From contig OX637292.1 of the NCBI GenBank assembly GCA_951799445.1, positions 17,239,296 to 17,303,295 on the forward strand: a stretch of 64,000 nt of DNA, given 5' to 3'. A model generated the notes under the pieces. The model saw only the letters and a list, made by a program, of their open reading frames with translations, did not search any database and was not told where the DNA came from. Positions 1-12,850 of this stretch are shown here, one piece after another. The stretch is from Pseudisothecium myosuroides (taxonomy: Eukaryota > Streptophyta > Bryopsida > Hypnales > Lembophyllaceae). Position 1 is the stretch's first letter, and each line of letters starts with the position of its first letter. Made by a program: the position numbers and the translations under genes.

Positions 1-2786
1 TTAAATAATTAAAATTTTACAATTGAAAATTGAAGATTTTCAAATTGAATAATTTGATCATTTCATAAAAAAGGTTGGATAATTTAAATCTACCCAAAGT
101 TAAATTTGAAAAAAAAAAAAGTTTAAGGTAGAAATTAATTTAGATTATTTTTTTATTTCACTAAAAATTTCGGTAGTTAAAAGAATATTTTAAAAATAAA
201 AAAATTATTCTCATAAAGAATAATTTTAATGAAAAAGTCTTTTATTCATTAAATATTAATTAGTGAGGTAAAATATTTTGAGGAGTTTATTTTGTAGGCA
301 GTTGTAGAATCTCTTTGTAAAAAACTTGTAAGATTCATTTTTTAACTCAATTTTAAATGTCTTTGAAAATTGAGAAGTGAATAGGATTTACATAGTTTGT
401 TGTAAATCATGTATAATGTTATTGATTTTTTTTCCAAAAATTTTCAATTTTCCAACATATTGTTAAATTCCTCAAGTTGAAAAACACAAGAATTTTTCTC
501 AAAAGGTTTTAAGTTGAACATTTTCTTTTCAGGAAGGAATTGAAAAAAATTATTTGAATTATTTTTGAGTATAATGATCTTGGAGACACTTAGAAAGTGG
601 GCTCTAAAGATTGATAGAAAAATAGAAACTCAATTTTCAAATAAGAGCTTGTATTTTGAAGTAACAACTTGAAATTATACTTAACTTTATTCATCTCCAT
701 GGCCATTGAAAAGTAACAAATAGATCCTAGACATGTAAGGCCTAAATAAAATTTAACTTAAGGGTCATCATCAAAATAATTTGAATTTTGGGTACAAGTA
801 AATTCAATGAAATTCATTTCTTTAATATAGATTAAATTATAAATCTTGTTGTAAAAATTTAATTTTAATACAAATTTGCTTGCTTCAAGTAGAATAATAT
901 ATGAAATCATCCCCAAAAAATTTCCATTAATTAATTAAAGTTGCTAATTTTATTTCTGTAGCCCCATTCAAGACTCTGCCACAGTGTTCATTTTTCATTC
1001 AAGAATAAAAAATGAGTATAAATATTTAGTAGAAAGTGATTTCAAATCACTTTATTGGTTTATGATGTTTTAATAATTAATTGTAATAATTTATAACTTG
1101 ATATGGATATTTTATTATTTTTTATTATTTTTCAAATCATTTTAAATATCACAAGGAGGGGCTATATTTAAAAGGAATTCAAAATTGAAGATTCTTTAGG
1201 ATTTCATAATTGAAATATAAAAAATGATTTGTAAAATAGTGAATCTAGGCAAAAAATTATGGTAAAATTATTCAATATATATGTATATTTTCTATTGAGA
1301 TGATATTAGCTGCTAAATTCTAATAAATATGAAAATTAAAAATTAAAGAGTTAATAAGTTTTAATTCATCAAATGATTTGACTATATGTGCTCTAACAAT
1401 AACCAATGTTTTTTAAAAATTACTCTCATTTTATTTGTAAAATAGGCTTACTAAAAATCATTTCATTCTTGATTCCTTGGTTCTAGACTAATGTACCCCA
1501 AGCATGCTTATACCCTTTTACAAATTTGCAATCTAAAATAATACATATTATTTATTTCATAAATTATAAATTTTGAAATTACAAATTTGACATTAATAAT
1601 TTTAGAGAATTCAAATTTTTTTAAGAGTTTACATATTTAGGGATATTCAAAGTTGAACTTTTCAAATTTTCAAATTTTCAAAATTGGTTGTCATTAATAA
1701 CAAAAAAATTATGGTGAATCTTATTGTGAATTTATTATTAAATCTTATATCTATACAAGTTATTTAGAAAATGATAAATCTTTTGTGTTATTTCAAATTC
1801 AAAATGACCCTGATGCCACTTATACAATTCAAGGAGTTAATTCTTTTGTTCCTTAAGTTGGCAACATAGAGTTAAAGTTGGGCCAATAATAAAAAAAATT
1901 CCAATGACAACCTTGAAATCAAGAGTCGTTTAGTTAATATTTTGAGTGACAACCTTTAGGATCCTCGCTCTGTTGTAACAAATATAAGATTCAATTTACG
2001 GGCCCTACAATTTAATGCTATGGAAATTTGATGTCACATGACTAAAGCCTCATAATTGAAGCACTAACCACCATAAAGTCATGATTTTTGCGGAATTTTG
2101 ATGCCACACGACTCAAGTGTCATAATTGAAACTACAAATTGCCATTGGCGTTGTAGAGTAACCAATGAGATGTGCAAATTTAATTTTAATTTTTAAAAAT
2201 ATTTAAAACAATACTATTGTAATCACTAGGGTCAATTGCTCTCTTTGCTACCAATGGCAATTGACTAGAGGTGTACAACTTTGAGGGTTTTGTTATAGAT
2301 TTTCAATGCGTGTGTGGAATTTGAAGTCAATATTGAACTGTTGTTGGAATTGGCTATGGGAACAATGCGAGCATTTTGTTGTCCATGCACTTTGCACGTG
2401 CGGCCTCATCATTGAGATTACTTAAACCAATGTCTAGGGTGGGATGATGAATGCAAAGTTTGTGGCATATGATCTCTCACAGAGTCCTTGAAAATCTATT
2501 GATATATTGTATGATGTTGACGTACAAATATAGTACACCATCTCAAGCAGGCAACAACTCCACAATCTCGTCTTGATGTTGAGAGGCAACCCCATTGTGT
2601 GTGTCATCAAGGAGTCATAAATTGATAGTGTAGGAATTGTGGGCGTTATCAACATTGATTCATGAATCATGGGCATGGCACAATCTCTGGAACAACATAG
2701 TGCGCGGCACACTGTACTCACTACCAATGCCCCTAGTAGCTTTGCCTTTTTAATTTGATGTTGTACAAAACTTTGAATTTGCGTTC
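1..2786. other. AT-rich intergenic DNA, no gene seen
   Basis: Strongly AT-rich sequence with many short poly-A and poly-T runs. I read both strands and found no ORF with recognisable protein similarity, no RNA gene and no clear terminal repeats. The only sizeable minus-strand frame (2434-2727) has no recognisable motif. Probably decayed repeat DNA. Confidence 0.6.
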
Positions 2787-3834
2787 ATGATTGAATGGAG
2801 AACTAAGTCATATCTGCTTAGTAGAAAACTTTGTTCGTCTTCTATGTACAATAGCAAATCCTCTCATCAAAATTGTGGGCTATCATCATTTGAAAGAGCA
2901 GTAGTAAAAACAAAGGGCATGGGTAGGTCAATGCCTCAATTTAACATCGAGATTGGCAAGCTGCAAGAGCTAGAACAATCGTGTTTTTCGTTCCACTTTG
3001 GAGGGACATTGGTGGAACCAGGATGCGTTGTATTTTCATGGCAAGGACTCCTCCTCACACGACACCAACCGCTTTTTTTCAGGCTAGAATCAGCATCATT
3101 CACTCCCACTCTCTCACCAGCATGCTCTCCACTTCTTTGTCTTTATTTGCTAGGATAGCTGCTCTTATTTGTTGGAGATCACCAGAAATATTGAAGATTT
3201 TGTACAATGGATCAAGTGATTTGCAAGAATGGTGAACTTTCACCGTCTGTAGATGCTATGCTTGCCAATCTGTTATGCTTTGCTTGCAATTTTGTGTATA
3301 TCCAATTGTACTTAGGGCTGCGATATTTCTTGTTTTCAGTTGTGTGACTGACTGAGTACTTCCCTGTCTACTAAATGTGAGTTTGATGTGCGCCAAAGGT
3401 GCATCTTTGCCTCAGGATTTAGGTTTGGTGTGTGGAATTTTTGACAATACCATGGTTTAAATTCTTATTCAATCGCCAAGGTGCTTGTAGGCGTCAGGGT
3501 TTGCGGTTTGGGGTTAGGGTGTGTTAAAATTCAATGTTCCTTTATTTTCAAATCATCATGCATGATGGGGCCGGATACATTATAGGTCTAGAAGCTTTGG
3601 ATAGCATCGTCAGAGATGGGCCCGACCTTCCTTGTGGTCTGTCCAACGCTGAGTTTCCTCACGTCGATATGCAGATGGAGGACGAGTGGGCGCACTACAG
3701 CGACCCTTGCCACTTGTTGAATCAACCTCCTTTCGAATACACCTCCCCAACGGCTTCTCTTTGGTAGCCATGACTTTGTCATGAGATAATGTGAATTTCA
3801 AAAAGAACTTGCACGTAGGTTCGCCGCTTCCCAA
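2787..3834. other. unassigned stretch upstream of the GAD pseudogene
   Basis: Less AT-rich than the preceding DNA. It holds two overlapping plus-strand frames (2787-3158 and 2981-3235) and one at 3534-3767. None shows a domain I recognise. It may contain decayed exons or the upstream region of the GAD pseudogene that follows; I cannot decide. Confidence 0.3.
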
Positions 3835-3840
3835 CCAGCA

Positions 3841-3849
3841 CTATAAATA
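3841..3849 (+). promoter_or_regulatory. TATA box of the GAD pseudogene
   Basis: A clean CTATAAATA lies about 135 bp before the first ATG of the glutamate decarboxylase-like exon 1, in less AT-rich sequence, so it stands out. Position and orientation fit a core promoter retained in the duplicated gene fragment. Whether it still works cannot be judged. Confidence 0.45.
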
Positions 3850-3975
3850 TGAGTCTCGAAGCAGGACAAAACATTCAATCGTATTTTTTCAAGCATAGTG
3901 AAGCATTGATCTGAAGGAGAAGCAATTGCACTGGATCTAGGCTTACACCGTTGAGATCATTCTCGGAACTGCAGG

Positions 3976-4870
3976 ATGATGTTGTCCCAGGCTACTACCT
4001 GTGTATTAACTCTGTTTTCTTCTCGCTATCATGAGCAGACTCCGGTTCCCAAGTATGTGCTCACAATTTCTATTTACAATTTCTTTGATTAATTACTTTC
4101 TTTGTTGTACATGTGGTTAGTCATTTGATTAAAGCGCAGTAGTTTTATTTTGAAGGGCATGAAATAAGGCAGATTTACACAAATGTTGACATTGATATGA
4201 CTTGAAATTAACAAAAGAGTACATGTGGTGACATGTATAGTTGATTGATTTAGGTAGAGGCTGCCATTGAAAGAGATACCGAAGGATGCTGCTTATCAAA
4301 CAATCAGTGATGAGCTCATATTGGATGAGAATCCCTGTCTGTCCTTCTGCACGAAGTGGATGGAGTCTGAATGCGACAAGCTTACAATGTAAGTGCTCAG
4401 CAAAAACTGCATCAACATGGAAGAGTATTCCATCACTACCGGGCTGCAGGTAAGAACGAGTTTCCAGACAAGATTGCAATGGTATTTCATAGCTGAGTGA
4501 TTTACCAATTCAAAAGAGATTTGTATTGCTAATGACAAATCTAGCTTATATGGAGTTGGCACTAACCGAGATTCAAGTTTTTATTTAAAATATCTTTATA
4601 AGTTTGTTGATAGTTTAATCAGTGATGATCTTTCTCAGGACCAGTGCATGAACATGATAGCTCACATGTTCTATGTGTCGTTTCGTTGCGATTTGATGAC
4701 GTTGTACAAGCCATCGGAGCTGGAACAATGGGATCTTCTGAGGCCGTCATGTTGGGAGGCTAGGCCATAAGCGCAAGTGGCAACTTCAATGCAAGGCAGC
4801 TCAAAAGCCATATGAAAAACCCAAATTTGTCTATGGTGCAAAATTCCTACATTGTTGAAGTCATAATTTA
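3976..4870 (+). pseudogene. glutamate decarboxylase (GAD) 5' fragment, pseudogene
   Basis: Plant GAD is a cytosolic, PLP-dependent enzyme converting glutamate to GABA. Three blocks match the N-terminal part of plant GAD in order. Block 1 is 3976-4052 (start MMLSQATT, then FSSRY, matching the usual FASRY). Block 2 is about 4258-4449 ([27 protein letters not shown], then SKNCINMEEYSITTGLQ). Block 3 is about 4639-4865 (CMNMIAHMF, then GAGTMGSSEAVML, then HKRKWQ and KPYEKP). Blocks 1/2 and 2/3 are separated by introns with GT/AG-like borders, so this is a duplicated, unprocessed copy. It is broken: TAA at 4390-4392 inside block 2, a small deletion before KWME, a stop after VMLGG and frame changes in block 3. 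The PLP-lysine and calmodulin-binding parts are absent; similarity ends near 4870. Confidence 0.85.
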
Positions 4871-5842
4871 CAATACATTGTGACAAACTGTCACAATGAG
4901 CTCCCCCAAAAAAATTTAATCAAAATTAAATTTTTTTCGTACCTCCTCCCCTGGTGAGCTCAATAAAGAATTTAAATTAAATTTTATTCTTATACCCCCT
5001 CCCCCCTCCCCCCTCTTCGTAATTTTCAAGTAGAGGTGGGGGTGGCATTTGATATGGGATATCCTTCCCTTACCCGTATCTTGTACTCGTACCGTAGTTG
5101 TACCATATCCATCTCTATATCATATCCGTAGTTGTACTGCAGTTGTACCATATCTATATCGTATTTGTATCCGTACCATACTCGTATCTATATCCAAAAT
5201 TGCTTTTCAAGATCAACGGCAGCGGGGGAGGGGGGAGGATTTAAAAAAATAAAAAAATAAATGGCTCTCAATTTTTCAGGCCGGGGGGGGGAAATGGAGG
5301 GTTTGCCACTTTTGGGTACATTGTTTTATTGGCAAAAGCCATATATTTGCAATGATACAGAAGAACATGTTGCCCAAAAAACATCTAGTTCAAAGGTAGG
5401 GTTGCCAAAAAATTGCTCAACGTCTCGCAAAGGTTCCCACATTTTTACACAATGTAGAATTTGTCTTCACCTAAATTACCCACGTAGCTTTACACAACGT
5501 AGTTAGGATTCAAAAATCAAGCCATGACAATTGCCAAAACACTTTCATCCATAAAAATTGAAATAGAGCTTATTTGTTACTACAATGAAACTTTTTGTTG
5601 CTACCTGGCTTGCCAACAAAAAAACAAAAAAAGGGGTTGCACAAAACTCTTCACCTTCTTCTCAGACACCCACGTGGGTTCCTTCATTCATAGAAGTCCT
5701 GTCCATTACTTTGTAGCATTGGATCTAACAATGAATGCAGCATGATGATTGTGTTTCTAAGGATTTGCTAGCATTAAAGTATCTCTTTGTTCAAGTATTT
5801 ATTATGATGTAAATCTTTACAAGCCATAGATTCTCTTGAATC
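4871..5842. other. intergenic, low-complexity rich
   Basis: Contains C/T-rich and G-rich runs (4990-5030, 5225-5300) and the GTACC/TATCC degenerate repeat listed separately. Short plus-strand frames at 5261-5745 show no recognisable protein motif. Confidence 0.4.
5049..5198 (+). repeat. degenerate GTACC/TATCC simple repeat
   Basis: Roughly 150 bp made of variants of a short pyrimidine-rich word (ATATCC, GTATCC, GTACC, TTGTACCATATC) repeated about twenty times. It creates an artificial ORF rich in Val, Tyr, Ser and Pro. It reads as an expanded, decayed microsatellite. Confidence 0.6.
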
Positions 5843-6064
5843 CACTACAAGAGAAAGGGGTGTTTTAAGCAAGCTTTTAAGTAAAATCCTAGACATAAGA
5901 TTTTAAGTAGTGACCTTTAAGGACATTTTCAGCAAAATTTTACTTAAAACACATGTGTTTTAAGTAAAATTATGCTGAAAATCTCCATAAAGGTCACTAC
6001 TTAAAATCTTATGTCTAGGACTACACTTAAAAGCTCACTTAAAATACTCTTTTCTCTTGTAATG
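5843..6064. mobile_element. CACTA-type MITE, copy 1 (222 bp)
   Basis: Starts CACTACAAGAG and ends CTCTTGTAATG, the characteristic terminus of CACTA (En/Spm) DNA transposons, and is flanked by a perfect 3-bp target duplication ATC (5840-5842 and 6065-6067). Almost the whole element is one imperfect palindrome: each half carries the same AAGTAGTGACCTTTA-type sequence, so it would fold into a long hairpin. It has no coding capacity, so mobilisation must come from a transposase elsewhere. A second copy lies at 20201-20421. Confidence 0.9.
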
Positions 6065-7142
6065 ATCAATTTGATGAAAACAATAAATTTAAATGCACCA
6101 TACTTATTTGTTGCAAATTTGTCTAGGCTAGATTATAACCTCAATTGAAATTGCATTAATCTATCAATGTTCTATTTGAAAGAGTATGTATAATAAAATG
6201 AAATATGAAAATACGGACCAAGACAAACAAACACATATATTTTAAATATGATGTCTTAATTGGTAACATCATTGATATACGGACACAACTTTTTTTAAAT
6301 TGTTTATCATTTGCAATGCTTTAAATTTTCAGTAGTGAAATTATAAATATATATAAACAAGCATGCACATCAAAATTCCATGGCTTCAATTGTGTGTCTT
6401 CAAAGTCCGTAGCTTCTGCCATGTCTATTTACTCTTATTATTTTCCATTCTAGTACGTCACTATAATTTTTTTTAAATACCATCATTTTGAACTATAGTT
6501 TCAATAAAAAATTTATAAATAAATGTGCCTCAAAGGTCCCTATTTTTTCAAGTATTTATTTTGATGTGCACATAAGTATAATGTTAGAAATTATTAGAAC
6601 GTCCGCCTCGTTGTTTATGGATGAAAATATAAATAATTACTGCAAATTAATGTATATATATACCTACAACTAAAGAAGATGGTTAGTTCCACAATATAAT
6701 ATTCATCCTAGGGGGAAATTTTTAGATATTTTCATTTGCATTATGTAGTTGGAATAATTTTTTTTCACCTTTTAAAAAAAAATCGATACAATTTCAAATC
6801 TATACGAAAGATTGGAAACTTTCTTACTCATAGAAGTTGGGTGATTTCATCTTTGAGATATTTTGTTGTAATCATACATAGATAATACACACCATAGAGA
6901 AAAAGATTAAATGTTTCTAGATATAGATTGAAAAACTATAGAGGCTACAATATACCATATCGAAGAAAATAAATTTATATTAAATTATGGAACGTCACAT
7001 TGAATTGTAAATTGGACCAATTCAGAATCAAGCTAAGACCTAGTTTAAATAAGTGGACAATTATGCCCTTGTAGTAAGAAAACTAATTGATACTAGTCAC
7101 CGTTATCATGGCCTTCATCTAGAAAGATCATTCAATAAAAAT
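6065..7142. other. AT-rich 3' flank of the receptor kinase gene
   Basis: AT-rich, without recognisable coding sequence. The part nearest 7142 should include the 3' UTR and terminator of the minus-strand kinase gene, but I see no unambiguous poly(A) signal among many AATAAA-like words. Confidence 0.4.
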
Positions 7143-10100
7143 TTACACCAACGAAGTAGGAGAAGGTGCAACTAAAGTGTCCACAATAGAGCTATGTGAG
7201 AACTCCAATGAATGATAGAGTCCAGGAGGCTTGGTAGATGGCAATGACGGCATTAGTACCGTTGTGATGAAAGATCCATTTCCTATGTCTTGAATCTGCT
7301 CCAACAGTCTATTTACTTCTCCCATAGAAGGTCGAGCCTTGGGATTGGGAAGGCAACAAAAGAGTCCCAATTGAAGTAAACTCACAATTATCACCGTTTC
7401 AATTTCCAAGTCCACATTTGCAACTATGGATCCTGAAGTGGCATTACAATTCAAATGTTCAAACTTGCTTGGTAGTTGAGGTGTCCCAAGCATTCTTGGA
7501 TCTGCCATACTAAAGAGTGACCCACCTTCATAAGCACGCCAAACCGCAAATAACAACACAAGATCCTCAGGTTCCACGGTTTGCAAATCCAAGGGATGCC
7601 TTCCACACATCACTTCCAACACCAAGATGCCAAAACTGTACACATCTGATTCCCTTGTGGCTTTGCCCGTGTATGGCAACTCAGGAGCTATGTAGCCAAA
7701 TGTGCCCGCTGCCAAAGTGGTCTTCTCCAATTTGTGGTGGTCCGTCAAACGAGCAAGTCCAAAGTCTCCAATATACGCATTGAAATCCGCATCCAACAAC
7801 ACATTACTAGACTTGATGTCGCGGTGCAAAACACAACTCAAGCAATCTTCATGCAAGTATTTTAGGGCTACACCCATCCCTTCAAGAATAGAAAGCCGCA
7901 TTTTCAATGATAAAACTTGTTGGCTACGATTTTTGTAAAGCCAATCATAGAGAGTTCCATTGGACAAGTATTCATACACCAATAACAATTTGCCTTTTTC
8001 TTGACACCATCCTAGCAACTGCACCACATTTCGATGTCGAATTTGGCCTAGACTTGCCACTTCAGCATGAAATAGGGATTCAGCTTGTGCGGATTCTGAC
8101 ATGTTGATTTGTTTTACAGCAAACAAAACACCACCACCTAGATCAAAGATGGATTTCAACAACATTAAATTGAATTGAAGTTTGTTTTTGATTGGACAGA
8201 AACATCTTACAAAGATTGTATGGGTGAATGCAAAAAACACCTGTCGATTTTGTTGCGTTTCACAGTACTCATGATTTTTTTTTGGAGTACTTTAAAATTA
8301 GAAAAATAATTTTAAGAAAATTTAAAAAAATATGGCTAATGTATGTACCTTGAAGATGAAAGTAACCACCAGAGGAAATGCATACAAATTTTTTCTAAGC
8401 AGGAGAACTAGAAAAGTGTCAAATCTCAAGAAAATGGATACTTTGATGTTTTAATTAGTTAAAAATAGGAAAAAAAAAGTAAATACATGAAATAAAAATT
8501 GGCCATTCTAAACAACTCTATGGAGATGGTCATTCATCCAAAGAAACTCCAAATTAATATTTTATATGTTATAAAATTGCAAGCACAAAGAAACGCACTT
8601 TGTGGACTTCCACACCACATAGAAATTAATTATTTTTAGAATTCCTTTGGAAATAGCTACAAGTCTAGTAGAAGACCATCCTCTTCAAATTTCAGCTCAA
8701 AATTCGTTTTTTCATTAGAAGAAAATAAACCCTCGGAAGGGCTGGGAGTTTCCGGACAGCCTAGAATGCTAGCCAAAAAGGCTGGAAAAAAAATCGAGAA
8801 AAAAAAAAAAAAAATTGGCCGGCAAACATCAAGGCCTGCTCTACATAGGACGGTTCAATATTATAATTTAGAAAATATTAGAAAATATTTAAAAATTATT
8901 ATTTTTAAAATAAATACAAAATTTCAAAATTCTAAAATCTGATGTGGTTGAAATTATCCTTGTCAACCTGAATTATTATTATTTTATTATTTTAATGATT
9001 TTAATGATTTTTTAAATATTTTAATTATTTTTTTTTATTTTTTTTATTTTTTTAATGTTTTTTATTGTGATCACTATTCATCATTGATGATGAATAGTGG
9101 TCATTGTCCCTCAAAAGGGCTGTGAGTTCCATTGCGGGGAACTCACAACCCCTTTGCAAACTTCCAAAGGGCTGATTTTTTTTCTAATGTGGGTACTAAA
9201 TAATACTAAAAACCTCCAAATTAGCAAGTGGGACATGAAATTGGGGGTTATTTTTGGATAGTAAAATATTTTTGAAAATTACAAAAAAATTAGGCAAGGT
9301 GTATAATAGACATGAGTACCTTACTTGTAAATCTTGAGTCATTTGGAGCCCAATTGCAAAAGTTATGGCTAAAAAACAAAACAGAATGTAAGGTATGACA
9401 CAAAATAGTACAGGTGTTTCTTGCATTCACCCGTATATAAAGAGGTAATATGACTACCTAAGTTTATGAATGCAATTCATGAACAAACTTACATGTACTA
9501 TTTGGAAGGAGCTTTTGTTGTTGTTTAGGACTATTATTAGATGCAAATTTCACAACATTGTCAAACAACGAACGCGCACAAGTCCCGGAGTCCACACATG
9601 ATTGACTATTTAGTGCCCATCCCACCAAACTTCATGATTGATGTCCAAAATTCACTACAAAATCTCACTGTGGAAAACACTCCTCAATCTCACCTTCCAA
9701 AGTGCCTTTGTAAACAACTCCCGATCCGCCACGTCCCAGCACAGTTCTTTCATCAAAGTTGTTGGTTGCCTTGCACAGCTCATTATACGAGAAGACACGA
9801 GGTCCTGTGGAATAACCCAAAGCAGTGTAACTGGTGGATGGCGATGAAAATGTAAAGACGGCCCAGAGAATCACCAAGGCAGCAAGCGTTCCAAACAGAA
9901 CTCCTGAAGTGACACCAGCCCACGTTTTGGACTTCAAATAATGAAGCATCAGTTGGAGCTTGGACTCCCGCTTAGACTCTGATATCCCGGTGCTGAAGAA
10001 GCTCCAGGACAAGAGCTCATGCTCTTCCAAATGGTTGACATCTGAGCTTCCCGTGAACAAGAGCATTATCTCATCTCCGATCCCGTCCGGAAATTTGTAA

Positions 10101-10864
10101 TTGGAAATGAGCAACTGAGGCTGAACGGGCTTGGGATTTGATCCGTTGACCATTCTGAATTCCAGAGTCTGGGATGGGCTATTGAAATCAATCCAAGCAG
10201 TGAAAACTCTCCCATTGGAGAAATACGAGCAATGCATGTCATTACCACAAAGGTTGTGAGTGTACGCTTCGACATCATATTCAAAATCAAGGTTTCTGGA
10301 AACCCTGATGAAGTTATTGCTGGGCTCCTCGTCGCGACTTGGATTGTAATCTGTGTCAAATTCGACATTACAGCGTGGAGGATTCACTCGAATGTTTTGT
10401 ATTCGAGCTAACCTGCATGCACCGAACTGTGAATAATAAGAGAAACGCTCTTGATGGTCAGCCATGGTTTTGTACGAATCTATGCTAACAATGAATCTGC
10501 TCCCATCCAAGGTGTTGTTCATACTGTCCCAAGGCACGCCATGCGTGGTGAAGGTGAAGGTGAAAGAGGAGCTGAAGGAAGCCACCCTCCCAGTTGCTAC
10601 ATCCTGAATGCGGACCGGTTTCCCATACACCAGAATTCCACAAGACCCTCTGGAAGCAAGCGTTTTGGCACCTGCGTTGATGATGTAAGAACGATGGTCG
10701 GGGTTGTAAGCAACATCTCCAAGTGTATAGAAATCGTCATGAGGCAAGAATTTGGGGAAGGTGATTAGCGTGTCTGCAGTTGCAATTGGGTTATGGAACA
10801 CAAACAGGACGATGAGACGTAGAACAGCCGTTATGGACAACATTGAATTTGTCACTGTTTGCAA
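7143..10864 (-). CDS. L-type lectin receptor-like kinase (two exons)
   Basis: Predicted plasma-membrane receptor kinase with an extracellular legume-type lectin domain and a cytosolic Ser/Thr kinase. Exon 1 is 10864-9694 and exon 2 is 8137-7143; the splice GGAAG|GTGAG ... TAG|GTGGT keeps the frame and gives 721 aa, a normal length for the family. Order: hydrophobic signal peptide (1 to about 30); lectin domain with FSSSFTFTF, VEFDTDY and LLSWSFF (about 32-275); transmembrane helix (about 316-339); kinase with glycine loop GRGGSG (377-382), Lys399 in FAVK, Glu416, HRD (495-497), DFG (515-517) and APE (541-543). All catalytic residues are present, so it looks active. A second Met at residue 8 could be the real start. 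The ligand is unknown; members of the family act in defence and stress signalling. It is the only apparently intact host gene in the window. Confidence 0.9.
8138..9693 (-). other. intron of the lectin receptor kinase gene
   Basis: A 1556-bp intron placed between the ATP-binding glycine loop and the invariant Lys. The donor is GTGAG and the acceptor TAG. Inside are AT-rich sequence and two hairpins: a perfect 12-bp-arm stem at 9072-9099 (CACTATTCATCA) and an imperfect 14-bp-arm stem at about 9116-9152 (GGGCTGTGAGTTCC), which suggest a decayed MITE. Confidence 0.75.
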
Positions 10865-12540
10865 TTGTAATGACTGATCTCAATGTTGCTCCCACGACAC
10901 CCCCAGGGCCTCCGCTCTTAATTACCACGGTGCGGTGATTATTTCTGGTTCCCGGATTGCTATCCAATACCGGTTTAGGGTCCAATGGGAGGTTTCCCTC
11001 GATCTTCGCACCTCTGAAGGCGTGAATACAGTTACTGACGTTTCCGAAGACGAAGAGGACTCGTCATGCCCAATTCAACCGGTGAATTTCTTTTGCAGTA
11101 GCTAGTACCTCTCTTTGTTGGCTGCTTCGTTGTTGCCCTCAAGAAACTCTGAAAGGAATGACAATCTGATCTCTGTGCTTTGAAGTATCTAGATCTAACC
11201 TTCCATTCTGATGCAATCAGGTTCCTCCACAACGATACAACTAGCGAGGCTGGCAACCTCATGACCAAGTTGGTGGTGAACTGCGACTAGGAGTACCCAA
11301 ACCATTCATTTCCATGACCTTGCGACAATATATGTGCCCATGTTGTGTGAGCCGGCAACTTGGACAGTACTGCCGTACACCGTACTAGCCTCAGGTCACC
11401 TCAGGTTCATTTTTGCCAAATAATTATTTAAAATTGGAAGGGTTGAATCGGCAGTTCATTTTTTATTAAGAAGTTATTTGGTACTTATTAGATATTTTTT
11501 AATAACTTCTAAAGAACCAAGTGTCTGTTCAACATGTGCAAGAAATCGCGAGTACGATTCTACAAAGTCAACCTCTGATCAAGTTAATGATGAACTCAGT
11601 GCTTCCCAGTTCAAGAACTCACCACAGTACGAGCATCTCCACCAGTTCGCTGCAAATTGACACATCAAAGTTCATTTGAAGAACGACAGTTTGAGAGCAG
11701 GCCCCTCTCGCAAACCACTCCTCCCACCAACACACCCTAAAGGTCCAATTCCCAAGGCCTGGAGGAATCCCGAGGTTGACAGGATGTCTCAATTTTTGAT
11801 TGAAGCTTGCTTCAAGAAGGTTAATTTTAGAAATGCATTTACTGCCTGGCCACTCTTCCCTTAAAATAACAAGAAATGCTTCCCTTTTTGCTAGTAGCGT
11901 GACCCAAGTCAAATGGGGCCACCACTGCAAGTTGGGGTGTTGGGAGAGATTTTTCCTAGGGCCTCGGTTGACAAAACTCAAAACCTGCAACTGGTGGGTC
12001 GACTTTGCGCTTCCCAGGCACGCCAACCCATTTGCCGGGGCAGGGTGGTGTGCCCCAGTGCAGATGCTCTAAGTTATGTGCACATCAGGCAGGTTGACCT
12101 CAGTACCACACACACAGCCATCCACATGAATGGAGCTTCAGGCACTTTAGCAACATGCCGAGTCAAATTCACTCTTCAAGGCCTTTAGTTTGTCCCAGGC
12201 TCACAGCTTACCGTACCTGTTTCATCATCAAAATCACTTGTACTTGCTATCCACCAAAATCTTAAGAACATCCACAGAAAGTAAACCATACATCACAGCT
12301 GACCAAGGCACAGCACGTGTAAGTCAGAAGATGTGCATGAATATCAGACTACGTGCAAATTAAAGTGCCGGCCTGCAGATGTGCATACCTATCAGGGCAT
12401 ATGTCCTTGAAGCCAATTAATTAAAGTTTGGTATTGATGTCCCATGTTGCTTGCTGTGGTGCCCTTTGTTGAATTGCCTCTCAGGAGCTCTCCATGTTGC
12501 CAGTTCACAGTTCACACACAAAGTGGGCATATGAATTCTC
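10865..12540. other. 5' flank of the receptor kinase and unassigned DNA
   Basis: Moderate GC. Minus-strand frames at 10791-10985 and 11032-11268 and overlapping frames at 11619-12188 on both strands show no recognised domain. The first few hundred bases should hold the promoter of the minus-strand kinase gene, but I see no convincing TATA box. Confidence 0.35.
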
Positions 12541-12850
12541 ACTCTCTTGGAAAAGGTTTGGGTTGCCGGCCGCAACAACTGAGCCTATTTGTACCATTCA
12601 AAGAATTTTGTGTAATGTAGAATGGAATTAGCATTCGGGGGGTTTGCATAATTATCGTTACATTCTTATACAATGTCAATCAAGTATACCAAGTTTCAAT
12701 TTCAGAAACCCCAACCTTCATTTTGGGTGAAGTTTCAAAGTCCATTTTCATGATGTTACATGATAATTTATTGAAAACAACTAGTCATAAATTTTCAAAA
12801 ATTGGTTGCGGAGATATGTAGGAAACATTTACATACTTATCTTCTTTTTT
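12541..12850 (+). repeat. interspersed repeat, diverged relative of the 24.5/43.9-kb arms
   Basis: The order of words (ATTCAAAGAATTTTGTGTAATGT, TTTGCATAATTAT, TTTTGGGTGAAGTTT, TTATTGAAAACAA) follows the sequence at 24490-24770 and, inverted, at 43815-44100, by eye at roughly two-thirds identity. This is an older member of the same interspersed family. No coding capacity. Confidence 0.55.

Noticed and set aside
4129..4886. Minus-strand ORFs over the GAD region
   Set aside because: The plus strand shows GAD similarity in order; the antisense frames show nothing.
9541..10768. Plus-strand ORFs at 9541-9855 and 10451-10768
   Set aside because: Antisense to the lectin kinase exon, whose frame has clear domains.
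11619..12026. 135-aa minus-strand ORF
   Set aside because: No recognisable motif and overlapping open frames on the other strand; not supportable as a gene.
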